Made by a program: the position numbers and the translations under genes. Shown here in pieces: positions 1-7,718 of a stretch of 52,617 nucleotides of DNA. Under the pieces are notes generated by a model, which saw only the letters and a program-made list of their open reading frames with translations, did no database searches and was not told where the DNA came from. Position 1 is the first letter of the stretch, and each line of letters starts with the position of its first letter. This stretch comes from an uncultured Oscillospiraceae bacterium (GTDB lineage: Bacteria; Bacillota; Clostridia; Oscillospirales; Oscillospiraceae): the NCBI GenBank assembly GCA_947624585.1, contig CANQKZ010000006.1, positions 1-52,617 of the forward strand, in the 5' to 3' direction.

Positions 1-180
1 ATTCCGCCGCTCCTCGATCGCTGCGTTTTTGCAGGTGCCGTACCCCGTGTATATGGCCGGAACACCGGCGTATGCAGCCGCTATTTTTTGGCCGGATGCC
101 CGACCATGGAGATAAGCCCCTTTATTCCTCTGCACTGAAACCGCACCCAGTAGGTACGGAATATCTGGCGTATGAGGTAG
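1..180 (-). other. DGR spacer between template repeat and reverse transcriptase
   Basis: This stretch has no open gene. On the minus strand it follows the template repeat and, if the window is circular, leads directly into the reverse transcriptase start. A GAGGAG ribosome site lies at 10-15, seven bases before an ATG made of bases 2 and 1 plus base 52617. In the Bordetella phage DGR the equivalent spacer RNA is needed for cDNA priming; that role here is inference. Confidence 0.7.
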
Positions 181-289
181 AGCCGCCCGAAAACCGATGT
201 TCCAGTTGGCGTTGGCGCGGGAATTGTTCGCGTTGGAGTTGAACACGCCCGCGTTGGCACCATTGTTCCAGTTGCCGCCGCGAATCACC
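181..289 (-). repeat. DGR template repeat (TR)
   Basis: This 109-bp non-coding repeat matches 855-963 at 96 of 109 positions. All 13 differences fall on T of the plus strand, which is A of the coding strand, the signature of adenine-specific mutagenic retrohoming. Read in the frame of the target gene, the TR carries AAC or AAT (Asn) codons at ten positions that differ in the variable copy, plus two ATY codons. It begins 12 bp after the avd stop and precedes the reverse transcriptase, the canonical avd-TR-RT order. Confidence 0.97.
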
Positions 290-301
290 AAGACTACCGG
301 C

Positions 302-667
302 TTATCCCCGCTGCGAAGTGGGCTTTTGGCTGTTGACGGACCGCAGCCACCCACCAAGCATTTTGCCTATCTCGACCATCTTCCCGGACCATACTTCGTA
401 TTTCTTCGGCGGGAGGAAGCCCAGCTGATTGGACAGCCGGATATATGCCCGGAGTTTGGCGATCTCCACGTCCATGTCCTGCAAGGTGGTCTTTTTGTAG
501 TATTTCTTCTGCGCCTCGATGCACCGCGCCAGCAGCGTGTCCATGCTGCGCTTGATGTCGGTCACAAGGGCGAAGCGTTCCGACTTGGGGAATTGCGACA
601 AAACAGGGTATGCGTAATCCATCATGTCGAATATCTTCTGGAGGATTTTTAATTCCTCGGAAGCCAT
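302..667 (-). CDS. avd: DGR accessory variability determinant (Avd)
   Basis: This 121-residue protein is helical, basic and rich in Lys, Gln and Glu, with the length and pattern of Avd four-helix-bundle proteins. The bundle is related to the 23S rRNA intervening-sequence protein fold. Avd forms a pentamer that binds the reverse transcriptase and the template RNA and is needed for mutagenic cDNA synthesis. It starts at ATG after GGGGGTGATC. The stop lies 12 bp before the template repeat, and the target gene is immediately upstream. Position and length make the assignment firm; no catalytic residues are expected. Confidence 0.93.
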   Translation of the reverse strand: MASEELKILQKIFDMMDYAYPVLSQFPKSERFALVTDIKRSMDTLLARCIEAQKKYYKKTTLQDMDVEIAKLRAYIRLSNQLGFLPPKKYEVWSGKMVEIGKMLGGWLRSVNSQKPTSQRG

Positions 668-757
668 GAGCAGATCACCCCCGCGCTGTGCTTATTATAT
701 CTTCCCCGGCAGTTGGCAAGACGGATTTTGTTATAGAATGACGAAATACGTCATGCC

Positions 758-788
758 AAAAAATAAAAAAATTTTCGGCGCTTCGCGC
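758..788 (-). terminator. Possible rho-independent terminator after the DGR target gene
   Basis: On the minus strand a short GCGC-GAA-GCGC hairpin (778-788) is followed by a tract almost entirely of T (about 758-775). It lies between the variable-protein gene and avd. The stem is only 4 bp, so termination would be partial at best. The neighbouring stronger hairpin at 797-820 could supply the stem instead. Confidence 0.4.
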
Positions 789-796
789 ATAAGAGA

Positions 797-820
797 ACGG
801 CCCCGCTCTCGCGGGGCCGT
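797..820 (-). promoter_or_regulatory. Perfect hairpin just downstream of the DGR variable repeat
   Basis: A perfect 10-bp inverted repeat (797-806 with 811-820) encloses a four-base loop that reads GAGA on the coding strand. It starts 10 bp after the target stop codon and 34 bp after the end of the variable repeat. Other DGRs carry a GC-rich hairpin/cruciform with a four-base loop just past the variable repeat, which increases homing efficiency. That function here is inferred from position and shape; a terminator stem is the alternative. Confidence 0.7.
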
Positions 821-830
821 CAGATCACAG

Positions 831-1913
831 TTACGCAGAGGGCAGTTTCACATAAGCCGCCCGAAAACCGAGGGTCCAGTAGGCGCTGGCGCGGGAATCG
901 TTCGCGTCGGAGTCGAACACGCCCGCGTCGGCACCATCGGTCCAGCAGCCGCCGCGAAGCACCTTCCGCTCCGGGTCGCCGTTCACGGCCCAGAACCAGT
1001 CGCCGTCATACGCGGTGTCCTTCGGGAGCATACCAAGTCCCTGCAGCAGCAGCTTGGCGGCATCGCCCACGCCCGTGTCGGCGGTCACGTCCTTGAACTC
1101 GTGGCCCTTGCCCTGACCGTCCGGGAAAGACTGCTGAATGGCCCCGGTAATCCACTTCCACTTGCTCTCCACATAGTCCAACCGGAGGGCGCCGGGGGTG
1201 GTGCCCGCGCCAGTGGGGGAGATCAGTTCACCCGTGGAGCCGTTGATGGCCCGCCAGAGATTGGAGGACGCTGCCTGGGAATTGGCGCTGTCGGCGGCGT
1301 TGTTGTTCGGCAGGATCTGCAACTCGCCGTTCACCAGCCGCATTCCGCCCATCTGCTCCCAGACGTTGCCGTTCAGGTCCCAGATGCCGGACGGCGTACC
1401 GTCGTGGCTCCAGGACAGCGGCCCGGTGCCAGTCAGGACACGCGCCGTCTTCTCGTTATCAAGAACACCGGAGGGGATGGCCTTATAGACCGTCTCGCTG
1501 GTGTCCTTGCCGTAGTTGTTGTTGCCCTTCGGCATGGTGCCGTTGGCCTTGCACCACAGAGCGATGGCGGCCCACTCTGCAGCGGTCATCAGGTGCCAGC
1601 CGTCACCCTTGGCGGAGCAGTAGGAGATCGCAGCGTCCAGGCCCATGCTCACGGCCGGGTCCATGCCCGGCAGAGAATAGGCGCGGCCATCCATGACCAC
1701 ATTCTGGAACTTGCTGATATAGATTTCCGGCACTTCCTGGCCGTCAACGATGAAGGCCGGGTGCGTGGCCGTGGAATCACCAAGGCCCAGGTCCTTGTAG
1801 GTCATCTTGGGAATCCGCACCATGACGGAGGGGAGGCCCTTGTTGTCATAGATGAGTTCGTTGTTGGGGCAGACGGATTTCAGCGCCAGGGCGCTCAGGT
1901 CGAAGTTAGGCAT
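831..1913 (-). CDS. DGR target: variable C-type-lectin-fold (FGE-like) tail protein
   Basis: This 360-residue protein starts at an ATG behind GGAGGTG; an in-frame upstream start is less well placed. The C-terminal half resembles the formylglycine-generating-enzyme / C-type lectin fold used by DGR variable proteins, with a GIWDLNGNVWEQ motif and an RGG(C)W...GFRAA ending. The last 45 residues contain the variable repeat. Residues differing from the template are L319, C323, T325, D326, D329, D334, D336, D339, S343, Y345, T347 and L348. It follows baseplate and fibre genes, overlapping the gene before by 8 bp, so it is probably the receptor-binding tip; that is inference. Confidence 0.93.
   Translation of the reverse strand: MPNFDLSALALKSVCPNNELIYDNKGLPSVMVRIPKMTYKDLGLGDSTATHPAFIVDGQEVPEIYISKFQNVVMDGRAYSLPGMDPAVSMGLDAAISYCSAKGDGWHLMTAAEWAAIALWCKANGTMPKGNNNYGKDTSETVYKAIPSGVLDNEKTARVLTGTGPLSWSHDGTPSGIWDLNGNVWEQMGGMRLVNGELQILPNNNAADSANSQAASSNLWRAINGSTGELISPTGAGTTPGALRLDYVESKWKWITGAIQQSFPDGQGKGHEFKDVTADTGVGDAAKLLLQGLGMLPKDTAYDGDWFWAVNGDPERKVLRGGCWTDGADAGVFDSDANDSRASAYWTLGFRAAYVKLPSA
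855..963 (-). repeat. DGR variable repeat (VR)
   Basis: This is the coding copy of the 109-bp repeat and forms most of the last 36 codons of the target gene. Substitutions relative to the template are at 872, 874, 881, 886, 899, 908, 914, 929, 938, 940, 946, 947 and 959, all opposite template adenines. The last 17 bp on the coding side (855-871) are unchanged and GC-rich, where an initiation-of-mutagenic-homing element is expected. Confidence 0.97.
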
Positions 1914-2247
1914 TGATCGCACCTCCATTGTCGATAGCCCACAGGCTCAGCGTTACGGTGTCCATGTCCAGGGGGATGGGTTCGGGGGCGGGCATATCCT
2001 CGTCCTCGGCGTGGCTCTCCACGGGCTTGTACTGCCGGGCGGGTATGTCGATCTCCGCGACGTAGGCGCGGCCGGCAGCGGCGCCGATGCACAGGCAGCC
2101 GTCCTCGTCGTAACACACGTCGATGTGTACGGGCCAGTCCTCCTCGCGTTTGGCCAGATTAATGGTCAGATCGTCATCCAGACAGATCTTCGTGCCGTTC
2201 ACCTCGTAGGGGATTTTGCGGCCCTCGTTTTTCTCCACGATGATCAT
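1906..2247 (-). CDS. Small acidic tail/fibre-region protein, unknown
   Basis: This 113-residue acidic protein has no motif I can name. Its N-terminal half (KREEDWPVHIDVCYDEDGC) looks like a small beta domain, and its C-terminus is Pro/Glu-rich. It starts at ATG behind GGAGGC, immediately after the fibre-like gene, and its stop overlaps the start of the DGR target gene. Translational coupling to the variable protein suggests a connector, chaperone or partner for that protein. This is inferred from position only. Confidence 0.75.
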   Translation of the reverse strand: MIIVEKNEGRKIPYEVNGTKICLDDDLTINLAKREEDWPVHIDVCYDEDGCLCIGAAAGRAYVAEIDIPARQYKPVESHAEDEDMPAPEPIPLDMDTVTLSLWAIDNGGAINA

Positions 2248-2723
2248 TTCAGATAGCCTCCTATCACAGTGTATTTTACGGTCACGCGCGGGGCGCTCCC
2301 GGTGTAGCCCAGCTTGAAGCCGTTGGTGAGGCGGTCAGTCACCACGACTTCCCCGATATTGCCGCTAGGAGCCGTTGCAACGGGGATTACGATGTATTCT
2401 CCGTTCTCCTTATGCGTCACCAGCGGCACAGATTTGGTGCTGTTGTTGAACGGGAACGCGGCGGTATTCGTCAGTTCGATCTCGCCCATCTCGATCTCCC
2501 AGGACTGCTGCCGCAGCGCGTTGGCCAGGATGCTGATGGCGATGTGAGCGTCGAATACGCCCTGTTCCAGATTGTTGAAGTGGGCCTGATCCTGCGGGGT
2601 TCCCTGCTGCATCACGTTCCCGGCGCGGGTGATGTTGTAAGTACCATCGTCCTCGTTCTTGGTGATGTTATAGCGGCCCGGTTTGTCGGTGGTGTGGTTC
2701 CGCCAGTCAGTGGGCTGGTACAT
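2244..2723 (-). CDS. Tail fibre/collar-type protein
   Basis: This 159-residue protein opens with a W-R-N-H segment followed by a stretch resembling the N-terminal region of Firmicute phage fibre and structural proteins (PGRYNITKNEDDGTYNITRAG). The C-terminus is beta-rich. It has a strong ribosome site (AAGGAGGT) and its stop overlaps the next start by 4 bp. Its place between the gpI-type baseplate gene and the DGR target gene suggests a fibre or adaptor that carries the variable tip. The exact family is uncertain. Confidence 0.7.
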   Translation of the reverse strand: MYQPTDWRNHTTDKPGRYNITKNEDDGTYNITRAGNVMQQGTPQDQAHFNNLEQGVFDAHIAISILANALRQQSWEIEMGEIELTNTAAFPFNNSTKSVPLVTHKENGEYIVIPVATAPSGNIGEVVVTDRLTNGFKLGYTGSAPRVTVKYTVIGGYLK

Positions 2724-2726
2724 AGG

Positions 2727-3035
2727 TCATACCTCCTTTTCTTCGATGGTGAAATCGAACCAGAACAGGATGCTGGTCTGGCCCTCCGCGATGGTGATGC
2801 GGCAGTCCTGGTGCGCCCAAAGCTGATTGTCGGTGTTGTATATCTCCACGCGGTTCACTGTCACGCCAGTGACCGCCGGGGATATATCCAGCACCGCCCG
2901 CACAGTCTTGTCGCCCTGCACGGAGATGTCGTTGATCTGCGCGTCGTAGTAGGTGCTGCCGACACGATACCGGGCATGGGACAGCCGCCGCTTGATGTAG
3001 TTTCGCAGGTCTGCGAAGCCATAGGGGTCAATCAT
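2727..3035 (-). CDS. Conserved-looking baseplate/tail-tip protein, unknown
   Basis: This 102-residue protein starts at ATG behind GGGAGGT. It has a helical N-terminus (FADLRNYIKRRL) followed by alternating beta strands. I do not recognise a named domain. It lies in the same operon between the P2 gpI-type protein and the fibre-like gene, so a baseplate-periphery role is likely. Nothing suggests truncation. Confidence 0.7.
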   Translation of the reverse strand: MIDPYGFADLRNYIKRRLSHARYRVGSTYYDAQINDISVQGDKTVRAVLDISPAVTGVTVNRVEIYNTDNQLWAHQDCRITIAEGQTSILFWFDFTIEEKEV

Positions 3036-3050
3036 GCAAATACCTCCCTC

Positions 3051-3968
3051 TCAAATAAAATCCCCCGGCGCGGTGCCGCACAGGGGTGTGTCGTATGCAA
3101 GACCAGCGCCGATGGCCTCCGCGCTGATACCGCCGGATTCATAGGAGCCTTGGGTCGCCTCGGCCGGGTGCATCCCGGCGATCATCGCGCCCGTGGCCGG
3201 GACGCTGGACACGGATTCCTGGCTTCCGGCCTCGATGATGATGTTCCCCTGGCCCGTGGCGCCCTGGGTGGCTATTGCCGGGTGGGTGCCGGTCTGCACG
3301 GAACCTGTGACCGGGATATTCGATGTGACGCCCTCGGCATGGGTGGCGACGATGATGCCGTTCTCGTCGATGGCGCCCTGGGTGGCTTGGTAGGGGTAGG
3401 TGCCGCACAGCCGGTTGGCGTAGATGATGTACCCGGTGGAGGACGTGACGATGATGGCCGAATAGCTGCGGTACATGATACCGTCCAGGTGGGAGCGGAA
3501 GGATTTGTAGAGCGTGACAGCCCGGTAAAATCCATCGTCCAGTATCTCCTGATCTTCGTGATCGGTGGTGTTCACCACGATGCGGAAGCAGTACGGCTTG
3601 CCGCCGTACTCGTTCCATTCCTGCACAACGGAGTAGGGGAACACCGCTTGCACGGCGGTGACAACTGCGGCCCGCGTCCCCAGGCGACGGTGGACATCAA
3701 AGCTGCTTTTCAGCAGCGCCCGCTTCGTGGTGAGACTGTAATCGTAGTTGTACCAGTCCACCTTGAAGTCATAGGCCAGCCCGTCGATGATCTCCTCCGG
3801 CAGCGTGTCAATGGCGTTATATATCCGCACTCGGTCTACCATGGCCACGTCCGCCGCGAGGGTCTTTGCTATGGCTGCCGCCAGCGCGTTCAGCTTCTCG
3901 CTCCGGCGCAGCACGTCCGGGAGAGCGGACAGGATATTCTCGGCAGTGAGGCCGCGTGCATTACTCAT
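3051..3968 (-). CDS. P2 gpI-type baseplate protein with repeated C-terminal extension
   Basis: This 305-residue protein starts at the ATG behind GGAGGGT. Residues 1 to about 165 follow the phage tail protein I pattern (ALPDVLRRSEKLNALAAAIA, DTLPEEIIDGLAYDF), which joins the baseplate wedge to fibres. The protein is longer than the roughly 180-200 residues usual for gpI. Residues about 187-300 are three 38-residue Gly/Thr-rich units, each with a G-x-x-P-x-x-ATQG motif (ATQG at 195, 233 and 271). The stop of the gpJ gene lies just inside its start, so translation is coupled. Confidence 0.85.
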   Translation of the reverse strand: MSNARGLTAENILSALPDVLRRSEKLNALAAAIAKTLAADVAMVDRVRIYNAIDTLPEEIIDGLAYDFKVDWYNYDYSLTTKRALLKSSFDVHRRLGTRAAVVTAVQAVFPYSVVQEWNEYGGKPYCFRIVVNTTDHEDQEILDDGFYRAVTLYKSFRSHLDGIMYRSYSAIIVTSSTGYIIYANRLCGTYPYQATQGAIDENGIIVATHAEGVTSNIPVTGSVQTGTHPAIATQGATGQGNIIIEAGSQESVSSVPATGAMIAGMHPAEATQGSYESGGISAEAIGAGLAYDTPLCGTAPGDFI

Positions 3969-5097
3969 CCTCATACCCTCCGTTGGTGACAGTCTCTTTC
4001 TCGCAGGTGCCTACCTGCGGGACATCGCCCTCCACGGAGCCGTCTTTGAGAACGGTAAACGTCGGCTCCCGTACCACCACGCGCTTCACCCCGGCCTCCA
4101 TGAGCAGCTGAATGAGGTATGACGGGTTTATATCCCGCCCCAGCGAGGTAGCCTGCCAAAGCCGATATTTCTTCACAGCCTCCTCGACCGCTGCCTGGAT
4201 TTCGGAGGCGGATGCACCGGAGGAGCGGGAGAGGTAATAGGTGACGTCGATGTTGTACTTCACCGTGTCGGGGTCTTCCACGGACACAACATCCGTCAGG
4301 GGGCGGACTGTCTCATCGTTGCAGGCCGCCAGCACCATGCGCTTGGTTTCCTCGTTGGCGATGGTGCCATCCTCCATCATCACATACAGCTTCACCACGC
4401 CCGGCGTGGGCGTGGTGGGGATCACGTCAGCGATGGCGGTGGACACGCGCTTTGCGTGGTAGATATAGGCGCCTCGCGGCCCGGCCACGGAGTAGGCGTC
4501 CTGACTGGCCCGCAGCAGCTCGTAAAATTCCTCGTCGGTGGCCTCGTCCGAACCGCCGCCGCTGGCCGTGATGTTGGAAACGGTGTCGTAGTAGTCGTAG
4601 ATGTCCACCAACACGTTGATCGTCCCCTCGGCATAGCCGTTGCCGACCTCGCCGGGGGTCTCGCACTGCACCTGGACATCCGCATAGGTCTGGCCAGCAA
4701 GAACGTAGGCGTCCTCCCGTGTGTACCAGATCAGCCCGGTGTCGTTGTCCGTCACCCGCGTGCCGGCAGGGATGAGAACCGCGTTGCTCTGCTCCTCGGA
4801 GATGGAGAAGCGCACGGTGCAGACGGCAGGGGTGGCGGCGGGGCGCTCCTGGGCGTAGAACAGTTCCGCCAGGGCATCGAGGTTTTCATCCTCTGCTCTG
4901 GCGGGTATATTCTGATTCCCGGTGAAGTTGATGAGAGCGCGCTGCTGGATCAGCACCGAAGCTACCCAGCGGATAAACAGCATCTCCGGGCTGGCGGGGT
5001 GTACCACGATGCCGGACATCTCCTCATACACGGACACCAGATCGGACACAAGTTCCTCGGCGTCGGTGCTGACGAATTGGTAATCACTTCTAGGCAT
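3961..5097 (-). CDS. Baseplate J-like protein (P2 gpJ family)
   Basis: This 378-residue protein is the baseplate wedge component J. The N-terminal segment (SVYEEMSGIVVHPASPEMLFIRW) and the central GTRVTDNDTGLIWYT and GEVGNGYAEGTINVL stretches are typical of the family, as is a YYLSRSSG segment near the end. Its length is usual. It starts behind GGAGGTGAG and overlaps gpW by 8 bp. The gene order W-J-I matches P2-like tails. Confidence 0.93.
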   Translation of the reverse strand: MPRSDYQFVSTDAEELVSDLVSVYEEMSGIVVHPASPEMLFIRWVASVLIQQRALINFTGNQNIPARAEDENLDALAELFYAQERPAATPAVCTVRFSISEEQSNAVLIPAGTRVTDNDTGLIWYTREDAYVLAGQTYADVQVQCETPGEVGNGYAEGTINVLVDIYDYYDTVSNITASGGGSDEATDEEFYELLRASQDAYSVAGPRGAYIYHAKRVSTAIADVIPTTPTPGVVKLYVMMEDGTIANEETKRMVLAACNDETVRPLTDVVSVEDPDTVKYNIDVTYYLSRSSGASASEIQAAVEEAVKKYRLWQATSLGRDINPSYLIQLLMEAGVKRVVVREPTFTVLKDGSVEGDVPQVGTCEKETVTNGGYEDE

Positions 5098-5407
5098 TTA
5101 TGCTCACCTCCACGGCGGGCGTGATCAGGCCCGTTTCTGACACGCTCCTTTCCAGATCAATCTGCATGACCACGGCCCTCGGCTCATAGGTTTCAATAGC
5201 TTCTTTGATCTGTGCAAAGAGCATCGGCACGACGGTGTTTATAGGCCTCCCGAAATGCTCCGAGGATAGGCCAAATTCACGGTAGAGCGGGACGCTCCCC
5301 CGGAGGGTGGCGAGGATAACTCGGACATTCTGAAGGATGGCAGCCGTCTCGTCCGGCTCATTGAGAGTCAGGTCTATCGGCCCGTCCTGCGTCACTAGGT
5401 ATGTCAT
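5090..5407 (-). CDS. Baseplate wedge protein gpW/gp25-like
   Basis: This 105-residue protein has the GPW/gp25 lysozyme-like baseplate fold. It has the characteristic segment LRGSVPLYREFGLSSEHFGRP and ends with a short beta region. It forms part of the inner baseplate and sheath-initiation wedge. It is followed immediately by gpJ and preceded by gpU and gpV, the order of P2-type contractile tails. The start follows GAGGTGA. Confidence 0.93.
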   Translation of the reverse strand: MTYLVTQDGPIDLTLNEPDETAAILQNVRVILATLRGSVPLYREFGLSSEHFGRPINTVVPMLFAQIKEAIETYEPRAVVMQIDLERSVSETGLITPAVEVSINA

Positions 5408-5415
5408 AGTTCACC

Positions 5416-5814
5416 TCACGATCTCAGGTATTCCTGGAGAGTCAGGGAAACGGTGGCGTTGGACAGGCTCATATCCGCTGCGTACTTGTCCATTTCCGCT
5501 TTGTAGGATGTGATCGTCCAGCGGTATCTCCCGTATGACCTCGCGCCGATCACGAGGGCAAGGGTTCTCCCCTCGGCCATATACTGCCGTATTTTTTCGA
5601 TCTCGGCCTGTGGGTCAACGCCCAGCACAGAGGACAGGCCGATGTCGATGCTGATGGTTTCCGGGGGTACCGTCACAAATTCGGTCAGCCCGCTGCGGAG
5701 GTGCAGTTGGTGGGTAGAGTATGTGGCGGAGCCGGACATGGATATTTTTTCGATGGTCTTTATGGCCCGCTCGGACACCTCAAAAACGATGTCCCCCAGG
5801 CATCCAATTCTCAT
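5416..5814 (-). CDS. P2 gpU-type tail protein
   Basis: This 132-residue protein resembles the P2 gpU family of tail proteins (MRIGCLGDIVFEVS start, and a central segment ending GRYRWTITSY). It is thought to act at the tail tube/baseplate side in P2-like phages. It overlaps the gpV-type gene by 4 bp at its start and is followed by gpW. The family assignment rests on sequence flavour and order. Confidence 0.75.
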   Translation of the reverse strand: MRIGCLGDIVFEVSERAIKTIEKISMSGSATYSTHQLHLRSGLTEFVTVPPETISIDIGLSSVLGVDPQAEIEKIRQYMAEGRTLALVIGARSYGRYRWTITSYKAEMDKYAADMSLSNATVSLTLQEYLRS

Positions 5815-6146
5815 TTCGCAATACCTCCCAGCACAAAGCCGTCAGCGGAGAACAGGGGGAGATATAGGCACAGGACGTTGTCGTTCACCTTCGGCATCCA
5901 GTATGCGAGGGAGGCGGTGTGCCCGTGGGAGCCGGCGGCATCGGATGAGCCGCCCCCGGTGTAGGTGTCGTGGATGGCGTGGCTGTGGCCGCTGACAGCG
6001 GACACGCTGACAGGGGCGCCGTAGTGCTGCAAAACCGGGAGCCAGTCAGAGGTAATATCCTCATCGGGGAATTTTACGCGGACGCGGCACTTGGCCTCGT
6101 CCACGGACATAACTACACCGACGCGGACGATGTTTGTCTCATCCAT
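5811..6146 (-). CDS. Baseplate spike-type protein (P2 gpV-like)
   Basis: This 111-residue protein has an OB-fold-like N-terminus (VRVGVVMSVDEAKCRVRVKFPD) typical of gpV/gp5 baseplate hub spikes. A Gly/Ser/His-rich stretch (residues about 52-74) follows in the place of the spike region. It is shorter than P2 gpV, so the spike needle is reduced. The start follows GGAGGGAG. It lies directly after the gpD-type hub gene, the expected partner. Confidence 0.85.
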   Translation of the reverse strand: MDETNIVRVGVVMSVDEAKCRVRVKFPDEDITSDWLPVLQHYGAPVSVSAVSGHSHAIHDTYTGGGSSDAAGSHGHTASLAYWMPKVNDNVLCLYLPLFSADGFVLGGIAK

Positions 6147-6160
6147 GGCTGCTCTCCCTC

Positions 6161-7507
6161 CTATACCTTTCTCGTCTCAATCGTGGTGACGTACCCGCTG
6201 TTGTTGATGCGGTGCGTGGCCTTGCTGATGATGTGCTTCCCGTCCCACGGCCCCCAGCCGGACACCATGATGGTAACGCCCGCAAGCATGGCGGGGTCGC
6301 CGGGCAGGGTGAACGTGGCGGTGCGCTCGTACTTGTTGTGCATCCGCAGCATCTTCTTGGCCAGCGCCAGAGCCTCGCCCGTGCTGCTGACCTTCGCGTT
6401 GATCTCCAACTGCTGATTGCTTTTGGATTTGCTGTCGTAGTCCTCCACATAGGCGGTGGCGGTTATCAGCTTCCCGCCGGGGGGCGTGTACCGCACCCGG
6501 CAGGACGAATACTCGGTGTTGGCCTTTCCCAGCTTCAGCTTTTTCTTCGTGTAGGTACCGTCGCCGTTTCTGATCGTGCGAATTGCGCTCTTGGCTTCGT
6601 ACTCGGCCTGATCGAACAGGACGAGGATGTTGTTGGAGGCTTTGAGCGAAATCCCGGCGTTCCGGCACAATTTCTGTAAAAAGTTTATATCGCTGATCTT
6701 GCTCTGCTCGACACGGCTGTAATACGGGTCGCTGGATGCAGAGTAGAGACAGGCCATGCCGTTTCTCTCGGCCATCTCGTTCGCGATGCCGGACAGGGTA
6801 TATGCCTCCCAGCCGCGGCTTTTCTTGGTCTGCCGGATGGTCGATGTGTAGGGCAGGGCGGTCGCCTTGATGGTGATGGTGTCCGGCGGGCCGCTCACGT
6901 CCACGCTGTCCAGTTCAAACTGTCCGCAGGTCAGGCAGTCATCCTTGCCGTCGCCGCGCCAGTTTTTCCGCAGGATAGACGCCTGGACGTACATGTTGGC
7001 CACATCCACATATTCGGTGACGGTTTCCATCCATGTCTCGCCCTTGGCCTCGTTGCCGGATATTTTTGTGAGGTATGCCGTCCAGCTCCAGCCGATGCTG
7101 TTGCCGCACTCTACCTGCGTCCAGTAGCCACTCTTTTTCCCGGTGGCGCGGACGCGCTGACGGTAGGCGAACAGGCCGATGGGCTTATAGGCCATACTCG
7201 GCCCGCTGCGGCACCACAGGCCGATCTTGATGTTCACGCGGTGGGTGTAGTCCCGCGCCTGACGCTGCACCTGCTTCTGCTTTGCGATCTGCTTCGTGGC
7301 GGCGGCAGCGTCCACCAGCTGCTGAAGCCATGCCTTTTGCCATATCTGGTCACGGTCGTGCAGTTGTATTTGGAGATCGTCTGCCTCGTCCTCCTCGGCG
7401 TCTGTGTAGGTCATGCCAATAAAATAGGGGCGCATATCAGACGTGATATTCGCCCCGTCGAAACACACCTGAAAATCGGTGCTGCGGGCCAGTTCTTTGT
7501 TGCTCAT
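6161..7507 (-). CDS. Late-control gene D-type tail hub protein (P2 gpD/T4 gp27)
   Basis: This 448-residue protein starts at the MSNKELARST ATG. It has the gpD architecture: an N-terminal barrel, the segment GIANEMAERNGMACLY, then DINFLQKLCRNAGISLKASN and a C-terminal VTIMVSGWGPWDGKHIISKA close to the family end. It forms the baseplate hub that docks to the tube and spike. The order X-D-V matches P2-like tails. Its length is normal. Confidence 0.93.
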   Translation of the reverse strand: MSNKELARSTDFQVCFDGANITSDMRPYFIGMTYTDAEEDEADDLQIQLHDRDQIWQKAWLQQLVDAAAATKQIAKQKQVQRQARDYTHRVNIKIGLWCRSGPSMAYKPIGLFAYRQRVRATGKKSGYWTQVECGNSIGWSWTAYLTKISGNEAKGETWMETVTEYVDVANMYVQASILRKNWRGDGKDDCLTCGQFELDSVDVSGPPDTITIKATALPYTSTIRQTKKSRGWEAYTLSGIANEMAERNGMACLYSASSDPYYSRVEQSKISDINFLQKLCRNAGISLKASNNILVLFDQAEYEAKSAIRTIRNGDGTYTKKKLKLGKANTEYSSCRVRYTPPGGKLITATAYVEDYDSKSKSNQQLEINAKVSSTGEALALAKKMLRMHNKYERTATFTLPGDPAMLAGVTIMVSGWGPWDGKHIISKATHRINNSGYVTTIETRKV

Positions 7508-7716
7508 CCGGCCACCTGCTTCCAAGGGGGAATGGTGTCGGGGATGCTGTAATCTTCCTCGCTGGGCAGTTCAAGGGATATTCCGGCGGGGAAGATATAG
7601 ACATCGGAATACTGCGGGTTCAGTTGGAGAAGATCACCGACGCGGGAACAGTCCCCCAGTTGGGTGTAGGCGATCATGTCCCACATATCGCCCTGCTTGG
7701 TGGTGTATGATGCCAC
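7504..7716 (-). CDS. Tail protein X (LysM-like)
   Basis: This 70-residue protein contains the LysM-like motif YTTKQGDMWDMIA and a later NPQYSDVYIFPAGISLELP, as in P2 gpX. I chose the GTG start because it is spaced eight bases from AAGGAGG; an in-frame TTG two codons upstream sits too close. It overlaps the end of the tape measure gene by a few bases and leads into the hub gene by overlap. Confidence 0.9.
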   Translation of the reverse strand: MASYTTKQGDMWDMIAYTQLGDCSRVGDLLQLNPQYSDVYIFPAGISLELPSEEDYSIPDTIPPWKQVAG

Positions 7717-7718
7717 GA

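Noticed and set aside
81..263. A 60-residue reading frame across the template repeat
   Set aside because: It is the template repeat read in an out-of-frame, non-coding context; it lacks a ribosome site and ends inside the DGR spacer.
624..1916. A long plus-strand frame opposite the DGR target gene
   Set aside because: It is the antisense of the target gene and avd start, with an unnatural composition and no ribosome site.
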